64,000 bases of DNA from Topomyia yanbarensis (GCF_030247195.1 NC_080672.1:31813906-31877905); one strand, 5' to 3'; positions 1-12,019 are shown, counted from the first letter of the stretch. The notes: a model not told the origin generated them from the letters alone. A program made the numbers and translations.

Positions 1-609
1 AGTGAAATGCGAAGCATTCGAATCCAACTTTTCTTAATTGCCATCATGCCCAAATCGGTTCATCCATTTTTTTTCTTTTGAAAAAAAAATATTTCGTACT
101 CACAGGCGTTTGGCACTCATGCCAAAAGACAGCCCGTTTCCCTATACTCGTCTGTAACCGAGAGCTTCTGTGCTTGGCTAACCGATACATCGCTCGGTAC
201 CAGCCAGTTGCTTTAGGCGTTCACAAATGTTGTGTGAGCTGTTTGGATTTAATGCTTAACTGGCGCTAATTTTGGTGTTAGTTTAGATATATATTCTAAC
301 TGACATCAAGTTGGTGTCAGTTACTGACACGAAACATTCAAACCCAACTTTTTCGATTTTTGCCATTCAATTTGAATCATTTAACTTAAAGTAGCTATAA
401 ATTTGTTCGAAGATATTCTAGCATTTCAAACGCGATGCGCTACGTCGGGTCATAACCATTCGACCCTTAATTCTGCACAGTTATTTGGGACCCCAAACGA
501 AACCAAAAAATTGTGTATTGAAAAAACGATCATTTTGTCCGCTTTAAAGATGATTTTAAAAATATTTTAGTTTAAATAATTCAGCTAGGACTGTGGTCGC
601 ATTTCCGAT
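1..609. other. AT-rich non-coding DNA with a diverged duplicated segment
   Basis: No gene is supported here. Two short stretches resemble each other (about 8-60 and 328-380): each has a GAARCATTCRAAYCCAACTT-like start followed by TTGCCAT. This suggests an old internal duplication or two ends of a decayed repeat. The short open frames lack codon structure or recognisable motifs. Confidence 0.4.
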
Positions 610-665
610 AATGGTGTCTCTGACATAAACGCAAGTATACGGGAGATAGACCACTAGTGAAAATT
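610..665 (+). repeat. Inverted-repeat end, partner of 5250-5303
   Basis: The stretch around AGACCACTAGTGAAAATTG is the near reverse complement of about 5254-5303 (ACTAGTGGTCTATTCCCC and its flank), matching over about 45 bp with a few changes. The pair could be the ends of one decayed 4.7-kb foldback element or two separate fragments of one family. The sequence shows the homology; the single-element reading is inference. Confidence 0.5.
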
Positions 666-898
666 GTTGCGGTGTCTGAGGGATAACCCACTAGCAAAAA
701 GTGTCTTGAGCTGTGTTTTTGAAGAGGAACATGTGTTCTTACAGAATTAACGGATCTATTTTGTGAAGGAATTTCCTCATAGTCTGTTTTTATCTACTTA
801 AACCGCTTGTGTCTCCTACTCATCGCTCTCCGGGGACCACCGTCAGTTATTACATCGAGAGGGGTACGCTCTTGCATTTCTTTTCTCATAACATCTCC

Positions 899-1217
899 TA
901 CACACCAAAAAAATCTGAATTTTATCGTTGACGTAATTGCAAACATGACTCAATTCAACAAACCGTAATTTACGAAATGACGGAACATTACCGTGTTCCG
1001 TTTAATTTTACATGAAACATATGCTTTACACGCGCAATGACATAAAATTACACTTCCTACCATTCAGAACAAACGCTGTATGTGGAATAAAATTACATGA
1101 TTTGCGAAATTAAACGTCATGTAAAATTAAAATCAAACGTAAAACTAAGTCATTTTTGATGCTCGTATATGTCAGGGTCAGGAGACGTAAATTTACACTA
1201 TTCTTTCTAGGTGTGTA
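899..1217. mobile_element. TA-flanked MITE (Tc1/mariner type)
   Basis: Inverted ends reading TACACACC (899-906) and GGTGTGTA (1210-1217) enclose about 320 bp of AT-rich non-coding DNA, with outermost TA dinucleotides as expected of Tc1/mariner-class non-autonomous elements. Similarity between the ends is lost after about 10 bp, so the copy is old or the true ends are short. It contains no ORF of substance. Confidence 0.5.
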
Positions 1218-2960
1218 GGCTTCTAGATGAAAATTGATCTGGATATGCCGCATCCCTTCACAGACATCCTCACAGAATTTTTAACCGACTTGAAACTATT
1301 CGTTCATAGCCTGCTGGTTGGTGCCGCTAACATGCTGCTCGGTCCTCCATTTTCGTTGGAGTTTCTGATTGAACTGCTGAAAGCATTGCATATACCCTCG
1401 TCTCGATATATCCTAGTAACAATATTTCCCACGCAAAATTAACTAATCTTCTTCGTGCTGATGCGAATTTGGGTCATACACCACAAAATTTTCCGGAAAA
1501 AAAACTTTTTGATATACTGGATGGAATGAAAATATTTCTTCACTACTTTATTGGAAAAACGTTTAGGAATTTTTTATAAAATTTCTAAATTATTGACATG
1601 CATTAATAACGTAAAATCTTATGAAAAAGCGCGGAGAAAGTGAGTCCATCCTATCTCGGCCAGAGCATTCAATCAGTTGTTATCAAAGGGAATGTTACTG
1701 GCAGTTTAAAATCGATAGTTTCGGAACTCATTAATAATTATAGGCCAATGAGTCAAAATGACAAAATGTTCAACCAGTTATTTTTAAATTTTTTTGAAGA
1801 TGAAATCATCTTCAAAAAAATTTATTGAAACGGAACGTTATTGGCAGTGAAATCACAGACTAACAAACTTAACATTACGAGCAATATCCTAAAAAAATCT
1901 ATTCGCCTATTTTCCACTACCTTCACCTTTTCTAACAAAAGGTCGAAAGACAATAGGTTGAACAGACTAGAGGTCGAATGGTACAAAAGGTCGAAAGGGA
2001 AAAAAGGTTGAAATATAAAAGGTCGATGGCACAAAAAGATTAACACAAAAAATGCTCGAAAGAAAAAATGGAAAGATTCACATATCTAGTCCAGTCTAGT
2101 CTACACATGCACAGCCAATACATGTAGGGATCCTGAAAAAATTCAGACGGTCTCCTACAATTTTTCTTGTCAATATTAATGTTTGTGGTACATATGATAT
2201 GTGACAACAATCATTAAAGCGGCCAGAACAACTGTGCGGCGCACAAAGTGAAGTTAATTCAAAGTTATACGGCAATCAAATTTGTCATTTAATGAAGAAT
2301 TTAATCAACGAACTATTTCAAACCTTGAATAAGGAAGAAACGTGGACAACCGTACCGACCATTTCAATTTGATAGGGATATGATAAATCGTTGGGAGTGA
2401 CTTGGCTAAGAGGGCTAATGTCACTCGTTTGGTCCTAGGTTCCTGGGATGGGATGGAACAGAAGAATTTAGCCCTGTCCTGGCTAATGAGCCTAGGTTAT
2501 AGAGCCTTTACTCGCTCTGAACAAAGGCCCACATATATGAATATTTTTTTCTGTTTTAGTAAATTAGAATAGTAAACAAAAGCAAATACGAGAGTTTAAC
2601 TTTTAAGGGGGGCGTCTGGTTTAAAATGCTCGAACCGAAAGTAATTTTGTTTTACGATTTTGAAACAATGGACCTCTTGTGTGGTGAAAAGATTTATTTT
2701 TATATTCATTATGCACAAAAACATGTATTTTTCACTCACGCAGAGCCACAATACGAGCGTTCCAAGAGTAGACGTCCAACCATTTCCACGTCGAGGAACG
2801 CCAAGGCGGACATAATAACTCTTTTTAAAATTGTCTGAATCAGGAAATTCGGTACGATTTAAAAGGCTTCGACTTGCACATTGCCGATAGATTGAAATCT
2901 GCGTTTGTTAAAGCGAATACTTGTGAGATATGCATGGCTATTTAAAACAAAAGAAGTTCA
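1218..2960. other. Gene-free AT-rich DNA
   Basis: No gene supported. Apart from the AGGTCGAA-rich patch listed separately, it is non-repetitive AT-rich sequence with only short chance reading frames. Confidence 0.5.
1925..2042 (+). repeat. Degenerate AGGTCGAA-spaced repeat
   Basis: The motif AAAGGTCGAA or close variants recurs about every 12-25 bases (AAAGGTCGAAAG, GAGGTCGAATGG, AAAGGTCGAAAGG, AAAGGTTGAAAT, AAAGGTCGATGG). The same motif recurs in opposite orientation at 5066-5240. This looks like the inside of a mosquito foldback or MITE family rather than coding sequence. Confidence 0.6.
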
Positions 2961-2964
2961 GCGG

Positions 2965-3040
2965 GGGCATCGTGATGGCGGGAGACTATTCTAGAGGTTC
3001 AATACTAACAGTGAGGCGAATAAAAAAGCCAATAATTTTA
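2965..3040 (-). mobile_element. Fragment homologous to the 48.2-kb LOA/I-like LINE region
   Basis: About 50 bases centred on AGAGGTTCAATACTAACA match the reverse complement of about 48155-48215 with few differences. That places this scrap on the minus strand, corresponding to the ORF1/ORF2 junction of the LINE family annotated at 47-52 kb. The flanks are not alignable by eye. Confidence 0.5.
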
Positions 3041-5065
3041 CTCATTACATCAGATTCTTTTGATAATATTAAGCAAACGAGAAATCCAAATCCAATCCAA
3101 GAGAAATTTAATGAGTCAAATGCAAAAGAAAAATGATAAATTTAAAATTAGAAATAATAGTTTACAAAAATCGTAACATAGAACAATATTTTGATTTTAA
3201 TTGAACGTTTTCCTTCTTTACAGCATGAGCTATTCTTTAATTGCTGATTGACCTGATAATTATATTCCTTTATCAAAAATGATTTTAGATTTGCGGTAAA
3301 GTGCGGCGACTTGTGCAAAAACGATTTTCTTACCATTTAGGAAAGTTTATTCTTTGTAATATGAAGTAATCCACGTGTACACTAGACTGGTTCAATTTTT
3401 GACTTTTAGCTCCACCAAGCTCTACTGATTCCTTTTATGGCCCTTAGCAATTGTGCAAATTTTGGTACCGATCCGATGTGTCTACACACCCTCCAAAAAT
3501 TTCAAAGTTTATATAGAAATTAGTATGGAAAATCGGTTGAAATTGAAAATAAATTCTTAAAAAATCACCTCATCAATCATTTCATGAGAACACTTTATAT
3601 TTATAAAGGTATTCTTCTACTGAACACATTCGTGTAACATTGTAAGTTTTTGAAAATTCCCTGAGAAAAGTTATTAACTAAAGAAGCAGCATTACTTCAA
3701 AACAAGTGAATTTTATTATTAATCATAGCAACCCTGCTTGAATTGCTGCATCTGCCATACACGAGCGGTGACCAGCCTAGTTTACACTTGTATAACACAA
3801 TGTTTTAATATATGGGTCGTCTACTGCAATGAATTTTCTCTAGATTACAAATATATTTTCAAAAATTCAAATTAAATTTGAGCATGAGCAAGAGCATGTT
3901 GACCCTACAATTCGTAGTTGCTCCTCCGCGATTGACCAGAACAGGCGAAACTGCACAGAGAATCGACGAATTGGGCCTGGGAGTAGCTATCCATTCTCAA
4001 TGTATACGTTTCGAAAGTTCTATACTTTGACATGCCAATAAGGGCGTCGGCCACGTCCTTACAGTCAGCGGGAAAGGAAAGGAATGTTAGTGTAATAAAC
4101 GTTGCAATGGAGACCTTGTATACTTCCGCATCTCCACGTTTGCCACGGGAAGGAGTTTTTGTTGATAGGATGGCGTAAAGAGTTACACAAATCTGGATTC
4201 ACCTTGATAAGTGATACGACCTACGAGACTCTCAGAAGTGTTACTATGTATTTATTGATCTGGGCAGCTGGCTGCCGAGAATTTATGTTAGATTTATCGT
4301 TTGTTGAACTAATTTTGAAGTACTCGGATTGTAAAAATAAAGTAATTTCAGCTACGGACAGCCGACAGTCGGGAGTGTTACTTATATTTAATTTAATCAA
4401 ACGACAGGTGAACAACTAATTATTTTGATGATTTAATGGCTTAAAAGTACCCTAATGAACATGATAATAACATATTTTTCTCTATGACTGCCGCAAATCG
4501 GTAACTGGTTTTAGATTGTTCTTGCAAACTATCAATTCTCAACCCTCATACAAAATTCACTCATTCACTCAGACAAGACCATGCGTATTTCCAACACGCA
4601 TTTAATGTCTAGTGAATTAGATTCCTAGTTGGTGAAATGAACACTAAACAAAGAAAGAAATTAGTTTGCTTAGTTCAAAGAAATGTCAGCTCGATTGGCA
4701 CCAGCCAGCGGATACAAATCAAAGAACATTTTAAATTTGCATTCGACCAAATAGATGCAATTTTGAATACAACAAAATGAAAACTGTTTAATTATTAGCA
4801 TTAAAATGAAATCGGAAACAATTAGTTGCAAGGGGGTTCATTTTCAAAAATAGCACTGTTGATGAATCACTTTATAAAAATAGGTGATAGCAGACGCGGA
4901 CGGAAATAACTGACCACCGCCTCTTTAAAGTCCTATTATCTGTTTGATTATAAATTAACTATTTGACCTAAAACTTTCAGCTCTTTATATGATAATATTT
5001 GCACTACTATTTCGTTCAGTTTTTCAAAAGTATAAAGAAATTAAAATTCTGGATTCGACCTTTCA
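3041..5065. other. Gene-free DNA
   Basis: No gene supported. The open frame at 4102-4419 (105 aa) has no recognisable domain, an even amino-acid mix and no splice context, and is treated as chance. A foldback-family fragment at 3366-3540 is listed separately. Confidence 0.4.
3366..3540 (+). repeat. Fragment of an ACACTAGA-ended foldback family
   Basis: It begins GTACACTAGACTGG and has the general layout of the left arms at 63056 (GTACACTAGAGTGCCC) and about 43540 (TTAGACTGGCCTAGTTCC): a choice-of-three-base 'TCCACCA' stretch, then CAAATTT, then a run through CGATCCGA/CAAATCGGA. Only one end is present. Confidence 0.45.
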
Positions 5066-5240
5066 TTTATTTAGCCTTTTATCGATTCACCCTTTTGTGT
5101 GTTGACTTTATTTACTTCGAAGTTTTTTCCGTTCGACCTTTTGTCCGTTCAACCTTTTGCCTGTTCGACATTTTGTCTTTCGACTTTTTGTCATACATTC
5201 GCGATTACACAATGCTTGACAAAAAGTCGAAAGGCAAAGA
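5066..5240 (-). repeat. Degenerate TTCGACCTTTTG-spaced repeat
   Basis: TTCGACCTTTT, TTCGACCTTTTG, TTCAACCTTTTG, TTCGACATTTTG and TTCGACTTTTTG follow one another at short spacing, ending near a small palindrome (GACTTTTTGTC...GACAAAAAGTC). This is the reverse complement of the motif at 1925-2042, so the two patches are in inverted orientation. Confidence 0.6.
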
Positions 5241-5249
5241 GGATCGAAC

Positions 5250-5303
5250 AGGCTTGGGAACAATTTTTTACTAGTGGTCTATTCCCCACATACTTGTGCG
5301 TGT
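5250..5303 (-). repeat. Inverted-repeat end, partner of 610-665
   Basis: Contains ACTAGTGGTCTATTCCCC followed by a CTTGTGCGTGTGTCAG-like tail. It matches the reverse complement of the 610-665 stretch. See that entry for the single-element alternative. Confidence 0.5.
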
Positions 5304-5573
5304 GTCAGTAGTGCTATCGAATATATTTAAAATGACCATTAGCGCTAACGAAGCATTGTTTTAGGGTTTTATGTATGCTACTATCTGGTTAGGTATGTAA
5401 CCTGTGTTTCTTTGGTCACAATAAATCCGTGGTCACTGGGCCAGCTTAATATAGACTTCTAGAAATTTTGTTATATTTGTAAATATTGTCAGTAAACGTC
5501 TAAAGTAAATGTCATAGCTTCCGTGTTTCCAAGTTTGAAGGATGTTTATTTCATGTTTAGTAATCTTCGGTTG

Positions 5574-7129
5574 CACAGTGGTCGGAAACGCCAAAAACGT
5601 GAACTTAATTCACTAGAGGCCAAACCATCGAATATATTCACAGGGTGTCTTTGGACGAATTGTTCGTATGAATATTCCCCACAACCTGAAAACATTTGAA
5701 ATTAGGCATGGCTTACTATGATCGAACTAAAAAAAAAACTTTTTATACTGACGAGATAGAAAGTTGGTGTCTTCGACAAAGTTTTAAGAATGCTTATAGT
5801 GAAGAATTTTGTTGAAGAACTTAAGCTTTTAGGAGCAAAGGTTATTGATTTATAAGGCGTTTTCTATGACAACCCCCTTAAATCTAGTTTTCTTAACATA
5901 ACTTTTTTCATGGTGACTTTTCGTGCAAACTATGTTCTAGACAAATGTGTAGGCAACAAAACTACATAATATTGTCGAAGACTGTATGTAAAAATACTCA
6001 TTTGTTTCAAAGTTATTGAAGATTTTTACATTTTTTTACACCAACTTCCATTACGTATAAGAAAGAAAGGTGCAAACCAAAATTCACGAACAGGAACTTT
6101 TTTAACTCTCTAAACTATGCACAATAAAGCTAAGAAGGTTTGGTGCGTGGCACTCTAGAACCTTATGAACAGCTTTATCTTACTTTATCATGTTTTTTGA
6201 CTTTTTCCATACAAAAATCAGCAAAAAAAAATTAAGTTTTTTTGCCCCAATTTTTGAAATTCTTGGTTCAATGTTCAATTACAAGTATTATTTTCACTTA
6301 TACCTGAATATTTCAGATTTTATAAACGTGGGAGCAAAAATGTAAAGTTTTTAATATCAATGGAGATTCCAAACTAATATATACTCAAATAGACATGTCA
6401 TAATGAATTTAATGCTTACATAAGAATGTCATACCATTATTTATTAAATTTTACGAAAAATATCGAAAAATATTTTTTTTGCTGATTTTTGTATGGAAAA
6501 AGTCAAAAAACATGATAAAGTAAGCTTACCCTATTCATAGGGTTCTAGAGTGCCACGCACCAAAAATTCTTAGCTTTATTGTGCATAGTTTAGAGAGTTA
6601 AAAAAGTGCCTGTTCGTGCATTTTGGTTTGCACCTTTCTTTCTTAGACGTAATTGAAGTTGGTGTAAAAAATGTAAAAATCTTCAATAACTTTGAATCAA
6701 ATGAGTATTTTTACATACAGTCTTCGACAATATTATGTAGTTTTGTTACCTACATATTTGTCTAGAACATAGTTTGCACGAAAAGTCACAATGAAAAAAG
6801 TTATATTAAGAAAACTAGAATTAAGGAGTTTGTCATAGAAAACGCCTTATAAATCGATAACCTTTACTCCTACAAGCTCAAGTTCTTCAACAAAATTCTT
6901 CACTATAAGCTTTCCTAAAACTTTGTCAAAGATACCAACTTTCTACCCCGTCAGTATAAAAAGTTAATTTTTTTAGTTCGATCATAGTAAGCCATGCCTA
7001 ATTTCAATTATTTTCAGATTGTGGGGAATATTCATACGAACAATTCGTCCAAAGACACCCTGTGAATATATTCGATGGTTTGGCCTCTAGTGGATTCAGT
7101 TCACGTTTTTGGCGTTTCCGACCACTGTG
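5574..7129. mobile_element. Transib-like foldback element with 5-bp target duplication
   Basis: Two arms of about 660 bp form a long inverted repeat (left 5574 to about 6240, right about 6470 to 7129) around a 230-bp AT-rich centre. Both ends begin CACAGTGGTCGGAAACGCC, and the outer arms agree at nearly every base. The element is flanked directly by GGTTG on both sides (5569-5573 and 7130-7134). Known biology: Transib transposons, relatives of the RAG1 recombinase, make 5-bp target duplications and have CACWRTG-type ends. There is no transposase ORF, so it would be non-autonomous. Assignment to Transib rests only on the end sequence and duplication length; another 5-bp-duplicating superfamily is possible. 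Confidence 0.7.
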
Positions 7130-7154
7130 GGTTGGTGCCTGTCAGTTTTTATTA

Positions 7155-7336
7155 AATTATTAATTAATTAATTAATTAATTAATTCATTCATTCATTCAT
7201 TAACTAATTATTTAATTAATTAATTAATTAATTGATTAATTAATTAATTAATCAATTAATTAATTAATTAATTATTTAATTAATTAATTAATCAATTATT
7301 TAATTAATTAATTAATTAATTAATTAAATAATTAAT
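7155..7336. repeat. TTAA/AATT tetranucleotide microsatellite
   Basis: About 180 bp of (TTAA)n-type sequence with occasional TCAA, TTCA and TTTA variants, continuing into ATTT-rich sequence to about 7380. It abuts the foldback element within 25 bp. Confidence 0.9.
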
Positions 7337-7339
7337 TAT

Positions 7340-10286
7340 TTTATTTATTTATTTATTTATTTATGTATTGATTTATTAATTTTGTTCATAATTTTTTTGT
7401 ATTTATTTACTCCATTGTTTATATTATGTGTCAGATAGTTTTTTTTTTTTATTTTTTTTTTTCGTTCATTTGTTTATTTGATGAAAAGTAAAATTATGCA
7501 ATGTGAAGGTTATACATGCAACCAATCCAATCTAAAAAACAGGCAAACTTTTTATCGGTTCACCAACCCATACATATTTGTAAATAACGTTTTCGTCGAG
7601 CAGCTACATGTTGCAATGTGTCTTCGAGTGGAGATGGTTTTCGGGGCAAGTAGAAAGATAAAAAGGGCTTCCCGTGTCGAAAACAAGATCAATTAGTAAA
7701 AAAGTCAGTAGCGTCCAGCTGGGAGCGAAATCCTTTCATCCAATTGGGATTGTGCGGTACTATGATACTACCGAAGAACGTACCGCCGGAAGCACCATAC
7801 AGACATTTATTCCTGGCCGGATCAATTGAGTGGGGTCGAAGTCTAGTGTTCCGATGGCAAAAGCCTGGGAATAACATACGGTGACGTTCGGTTAAATGAC
7901 GCCATTTTTAATAAAATTGGCTTAAGGACGTCCTAAATTTTGAACTACAAAAAGTCATAGATTCCACTCGAAGTGCGAAGTCGTGAACCACAAGTCGTGT
8001 ACACGGTACCACTTTCGGACCAGTTTCGGAAACGCAGAACATCCGTTACAAGGCCGCGGCCGGACGGAAGTACCCGGTCTGTGGGTGATTTTTGTTCCTG
8101 ATCGTCGTTATAGTTGCCGTTCCTAATCGTCGTCATGGTCCCCGGAAGCCCCTCAAGTAGTATGTCGAACAACGTTCGTCCCGGCCGCAATGATACCCAG
8201 AAAGTGAAATCAAGTTTAAATTTTTAGCGTTTATGATATAATGATGTGATGTCCTTGAGGTTAAATTAGTCCGCTATTTTGTGTTTAGATTTGATTTGTA
8301 AGATTCGTTCTTTTGTAAATTTGCCCAGAGACAACCGTATTCAGGGTTTAAAGTTAAACCAGTGGAATTCTCCAGGAGGCGGTAAAACGACTCAAATTCT
8401 CTAGTATTCATATGTACCGTTAAATGAAGTGAAAGTGTTAGTCCGTAAATAATACGTAACAAGTGATACGTCTGTATCCAAGAACCCATGTTATGATGAC
8501 TTTTACATTGAGACTGTAGTGGCCAAGGATTTTGGTTGTGATACTTCCTTGCTTGGAATGACGATTAACCGATCAAATGGTAAACAATTCAAGACAGTAT
8601 TATAACCAATATATGCGGTTTGCACAGAAATGCTCAGCATTGTCACACTTTATCTAAAACATTCAAATACCGTTGCTGGCGACAAGTCTTTTATTGAAGA
8701 CTACTGTGTCTGCATGCCCGCTCATTAAGTTGAGATCGACTGCGTGGTTATCAGTGTGGTTGAAGCACGGAGTTGGCTATTTCTAGGACACCTTGCTCCA
8801 GTGAGCGACGATTTTGAATGGCAATCGTACCACTGGAAACTTTGTGGTCTTGCACAACGCCTCTCGGAACCGATGAGGCTGCATTTCTCATTGTACGGTA
8901 TGGAGTTGTCTTCTCTATGATAATTAATCTAGTTTGTTCCACGATCTTTCTACAGCTTTAAGGGGGTGACATATCTGGCCATCTGTGTTTCTATAAACTG
9001 AGAAAACGGATTTTCAACAATTAATTTGAAATCTATGCAACTGAATTTTTCGGGTCGGCCAATATAAACACTCTCGTTATCTACTTTACATTTGAGGAAA
9101 CACCATTTATTGTGAATAAATCTGAAAGGTACTTACGGAACCGTAGCGTGATCGTATGACAAAAAACAGTTATCCAGATTTAGGTTTTGACTTACCTTCA
9201 CTTACGGAGCCAGTCCAGCCAACCGCACAAAACGGGCTTACCTGGGCACCCTGCTTGGCGATGCTGTACCATGTAGCCATTCTCCGCTGATGCAGAAATC
9301 CTATCCTTTGGCTTGCTACGGTACCAGCTGGGGTACGAGCAACCTTAGTGAAGATGCGGTAACGAACCCTTATAGGATCTTTAGTCGTATGCGGATAGGC
9401 AGCAATAAACCCAAAGAGCGTCTGTTCTCCATGTTGGGAGCGACTCAAAACAGTGTCTGACCAAGAACGGGCGGTGGAAGGGAAAATAAAGTCCTTCGGC
9501 AGCTATATGCTAGAGGGCAACCCAATCATGAGGTTAGGTTTCGCAGCTCTGGTAAGGCAGTATACCGATTCTCCAACCAGCAACTCCAAAAAATGTTTAT
9601 GAAGTTACTGAGTGGAACGAGCTCAAAGAACACGATGATGATGGGACAGGGTAAAAGACTACTACTCATACGCCAACGCAAAGCGTTTAGCGTCGGTTCC
9701 GACACCATTCAGTAGTAAGTCACTTTATGCTCGTCCGGAGATGCCGCTGACTCAGGTGATTTGTATTTTCAAAATATGCTTGCTTCTGCGGTAGAAGACA
9801 AAGGGTTAAGTCGCCGGGAAACTTAAAGCTTGCTCATATGACCCCATTCCACGCTTTTCTAAACTTTCTTCCTTCAACTCTTCGCTCTTCCCTGAATGCT
9901 ATGGGTCTTAATATTGAATAATATACTTCACACCTTCCAGTCCCTTGCTATTTAAATGCCGTTGCAACTGTTGAGGCTTCACTGCTGATCACCGTGGCAT
10001 GAATCTCCCGACTTTACAACGCACAGATCTTATAATAGACTCACGTCTTCGAAGGAGTCTTACTTACAAATCACTGTTAATTCATTATTCCACTAATTCC
10101 ATTTAGTCGTTTGGATCTAGCGGTGCGAAAATCTAACTTTCGATTTCTTCTTTCAGATCCATGTTTTTAGATATGGTGTGAAGTAGAACGGGTAGAGAAT
10201 TTAAATTTAGCGTCGGCTGAATCAGAAAGAGAAAAACAGTAGGCTCTGTATTTCCTTCTACTATTTCTTCATTAAAGTTATTTGTC
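7340..10286. other. Unresolved region upstream of the host gene; no gene supported
   Basis: Base composition from about 7680 to 9860 is less AT-rich than the surroundings and several 60-90-codon open frames occur on both strands (for example 9170-9448 minus; 9250-9450 also open on plus). None carries a motif I recognise, none links by credible splice sites to its neighbours, and stops interrupt each strand. It may hold a decayed gene or retroelement, or upstream exons or UTR of the gene at 10287. I cannot choose between these. Confidence 0.3.
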
Positions 10287-12019
10287 ATGTCAACGTTCAT
10301 CCAGGTATGGTCGCAATCAAGGAGGACTCATTCCATCGCCCGGGCGCGACACAATTCCAAGAAGCTAAAACAGAGCACGGCCATATTCCTGGATGCCACC
10401 ATTCGATCCACCAACATTCAAGCTAGAAAATCTTTAAAGGTTATTTTCATTTAGCAAAAAAAAACTACAGCATACAAACATAACCCCTTTTCTCAACACA
10501 GATCCTCGATGTTATTGTCAACCGTACCGACCGAGAAATTTTGCAATGCATTCCGGAGATGCGCTCCATCCTGGAATGTTCCCTGATCCTCGTACAGACG
10601 TACGTCGCTCATCTAAAACTGCGCCACTCTTTCTTCGATCGCTTCAAACGACAACCGTACGCCAACGCAAAGAAGTGTTTCCAAGCCCTCATCCATCTGT
10701 TGATTCCGGAGATGCAGGGCATAGTAATCGACACGATTCTCAGCTTCCTACAACGCGAAAATCTCTGGAAGGTTGAGTTCATCTGCGTGGAAATTCTGGT
10801 GATGGTTTTGGAATGCAAGAGTCCGGCTGCACTGCTGCTATGCAAGATGATCGATTACGTGGAAACTTTACTGACAAAGAATGACGTATCGCAAGCTCGG
10901 CACGCTGTGGTTGTCCTTCAGAACATTATACAGCCACAGTACTGGAGCAGTGTAGAGTACTGGAATATGTCGAAGCTTCTACGATTCTACCACAGCAGCG
11001 CAATAATCGGAGAGTCAAAAAATCAAATTTACGAGTTGCGGCGAGGTTTTGAAATCTGTCTGCGTAACTTGATTAAAGTTCTTACCGGAGGGGAATTGAC
11101 AAAATTGATTACAACTATGCTTCCGTTGACATTCGACACAGATCTACCGGACGAAGCCATGCTAGAGTTTGGCAAAACTGTAGAGTACGCTGCATCTACC
11201 TTGGTACTGACAGAAACAACGGTCCCCGAAGAACCCTATATAGTGGAATACCTTCTCATTCACATCTGTTCAGAATCACCCTCGAAAAGTCTCCTAGCCA
11301 GCCGAATATTCACCAAAATGTTGGATCGTGGCAACAACTTTCTCCAGTTCGGAAGCCCTCGAATTTTTCATGGTAACACGTTCTACGAAATCGATATCAA
11401 CCAGTACAATTCAGCTCGCCGTGAAATGTTCGATATTTACCGGGTAGAATTTGAAGCTGCAATAGTGTCCGCCTTCGAATTACACAGCAAGCGACGAATA
11501 AACCTGGACATTCTATACAACGTGATGTGTATGGTTCTGGTGGAAATACCCTGCGGTCTCACTTCATGTGCCATTGTTTGTCTGCTGTTGAAGGTACAAC
11601 GAAAGCTGCTCGAGTCACCGGAAACATTTAACGACCAGCAGCAAACCAACTGCATCCATGCCACCATCATAAGCATCATGACGTTGATAAACTGGATCCA
11701 CCGGGGACCATCGCTAACGGCCTACATCAACACGATCCTCAATCGCCGTTTCGATCATGCACCGCATCTCAATCCGCCTCTGCTGGAAATCTACCAATAC
11801 GCACAGCATCACATCACCTGGAACGATAGTATTCTTTTCTTCGATGCACTCGAGTTGAGATATGGTTTGTGGAAATGTTTTCGAATCCACGAGTCGAAGA
11901 ATCCTGCCCCGACACAGATTTACTCTCGTTTGGGAGCTGCGCTGACCGGTGCAGGTAGCGAACGGAAACGTCGACGTCAAAAAACAGGATTCTATCGTAT
12001 TGGATTGACTGCCCGTTGA
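10287..12019 (+). CDS. Uncharacterised host protein, two exons, about 556 aa
   Basis: Coding parts are 10287-10439 and 10502-12019, joined across a 62-bp phase-0 intron (GT at 10440, AG at 10500). The ATG at 10287 is the first in a frame opened by a stop at 10218; TGA ends the protein. An earlier start through an upstream exon cannot be excluded, because CAG/GTATGG at 10302 is itself splice-like. I do not recognise the family. The protein looks soluble and almost wholly alpha-helical, rich in leucine and isoleucine at heptad-like spacing, as in ARM/HEAT-type scaffolds. The N-terminal 40 residues are basic and serine-rich (WSQSRRTHSIARARHNSKK), and the C-terminus ends in a basic patch (GSERKRRRQKTG) that could be a nuclear signal. 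There is no signal peptide or convincing membrane span. The long frame, balanced codon use and compact intron make it the only persuasive host gene here. No poly(A) signal is obvious nearby. Confidence 0.85.
10440..10501 (+). other. 62-bp intron of the uncharacterised gene
   Basis: GTTATTTTCATTT at the donor and a pyrimidine-containing CTCAACACAG acceptor. The size is typical of dipteran small introns. Reading through it would meet a stop (TAG at 10453), and removing it joins two open frames in phase 0, which supports it. Confidence 0.8.
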
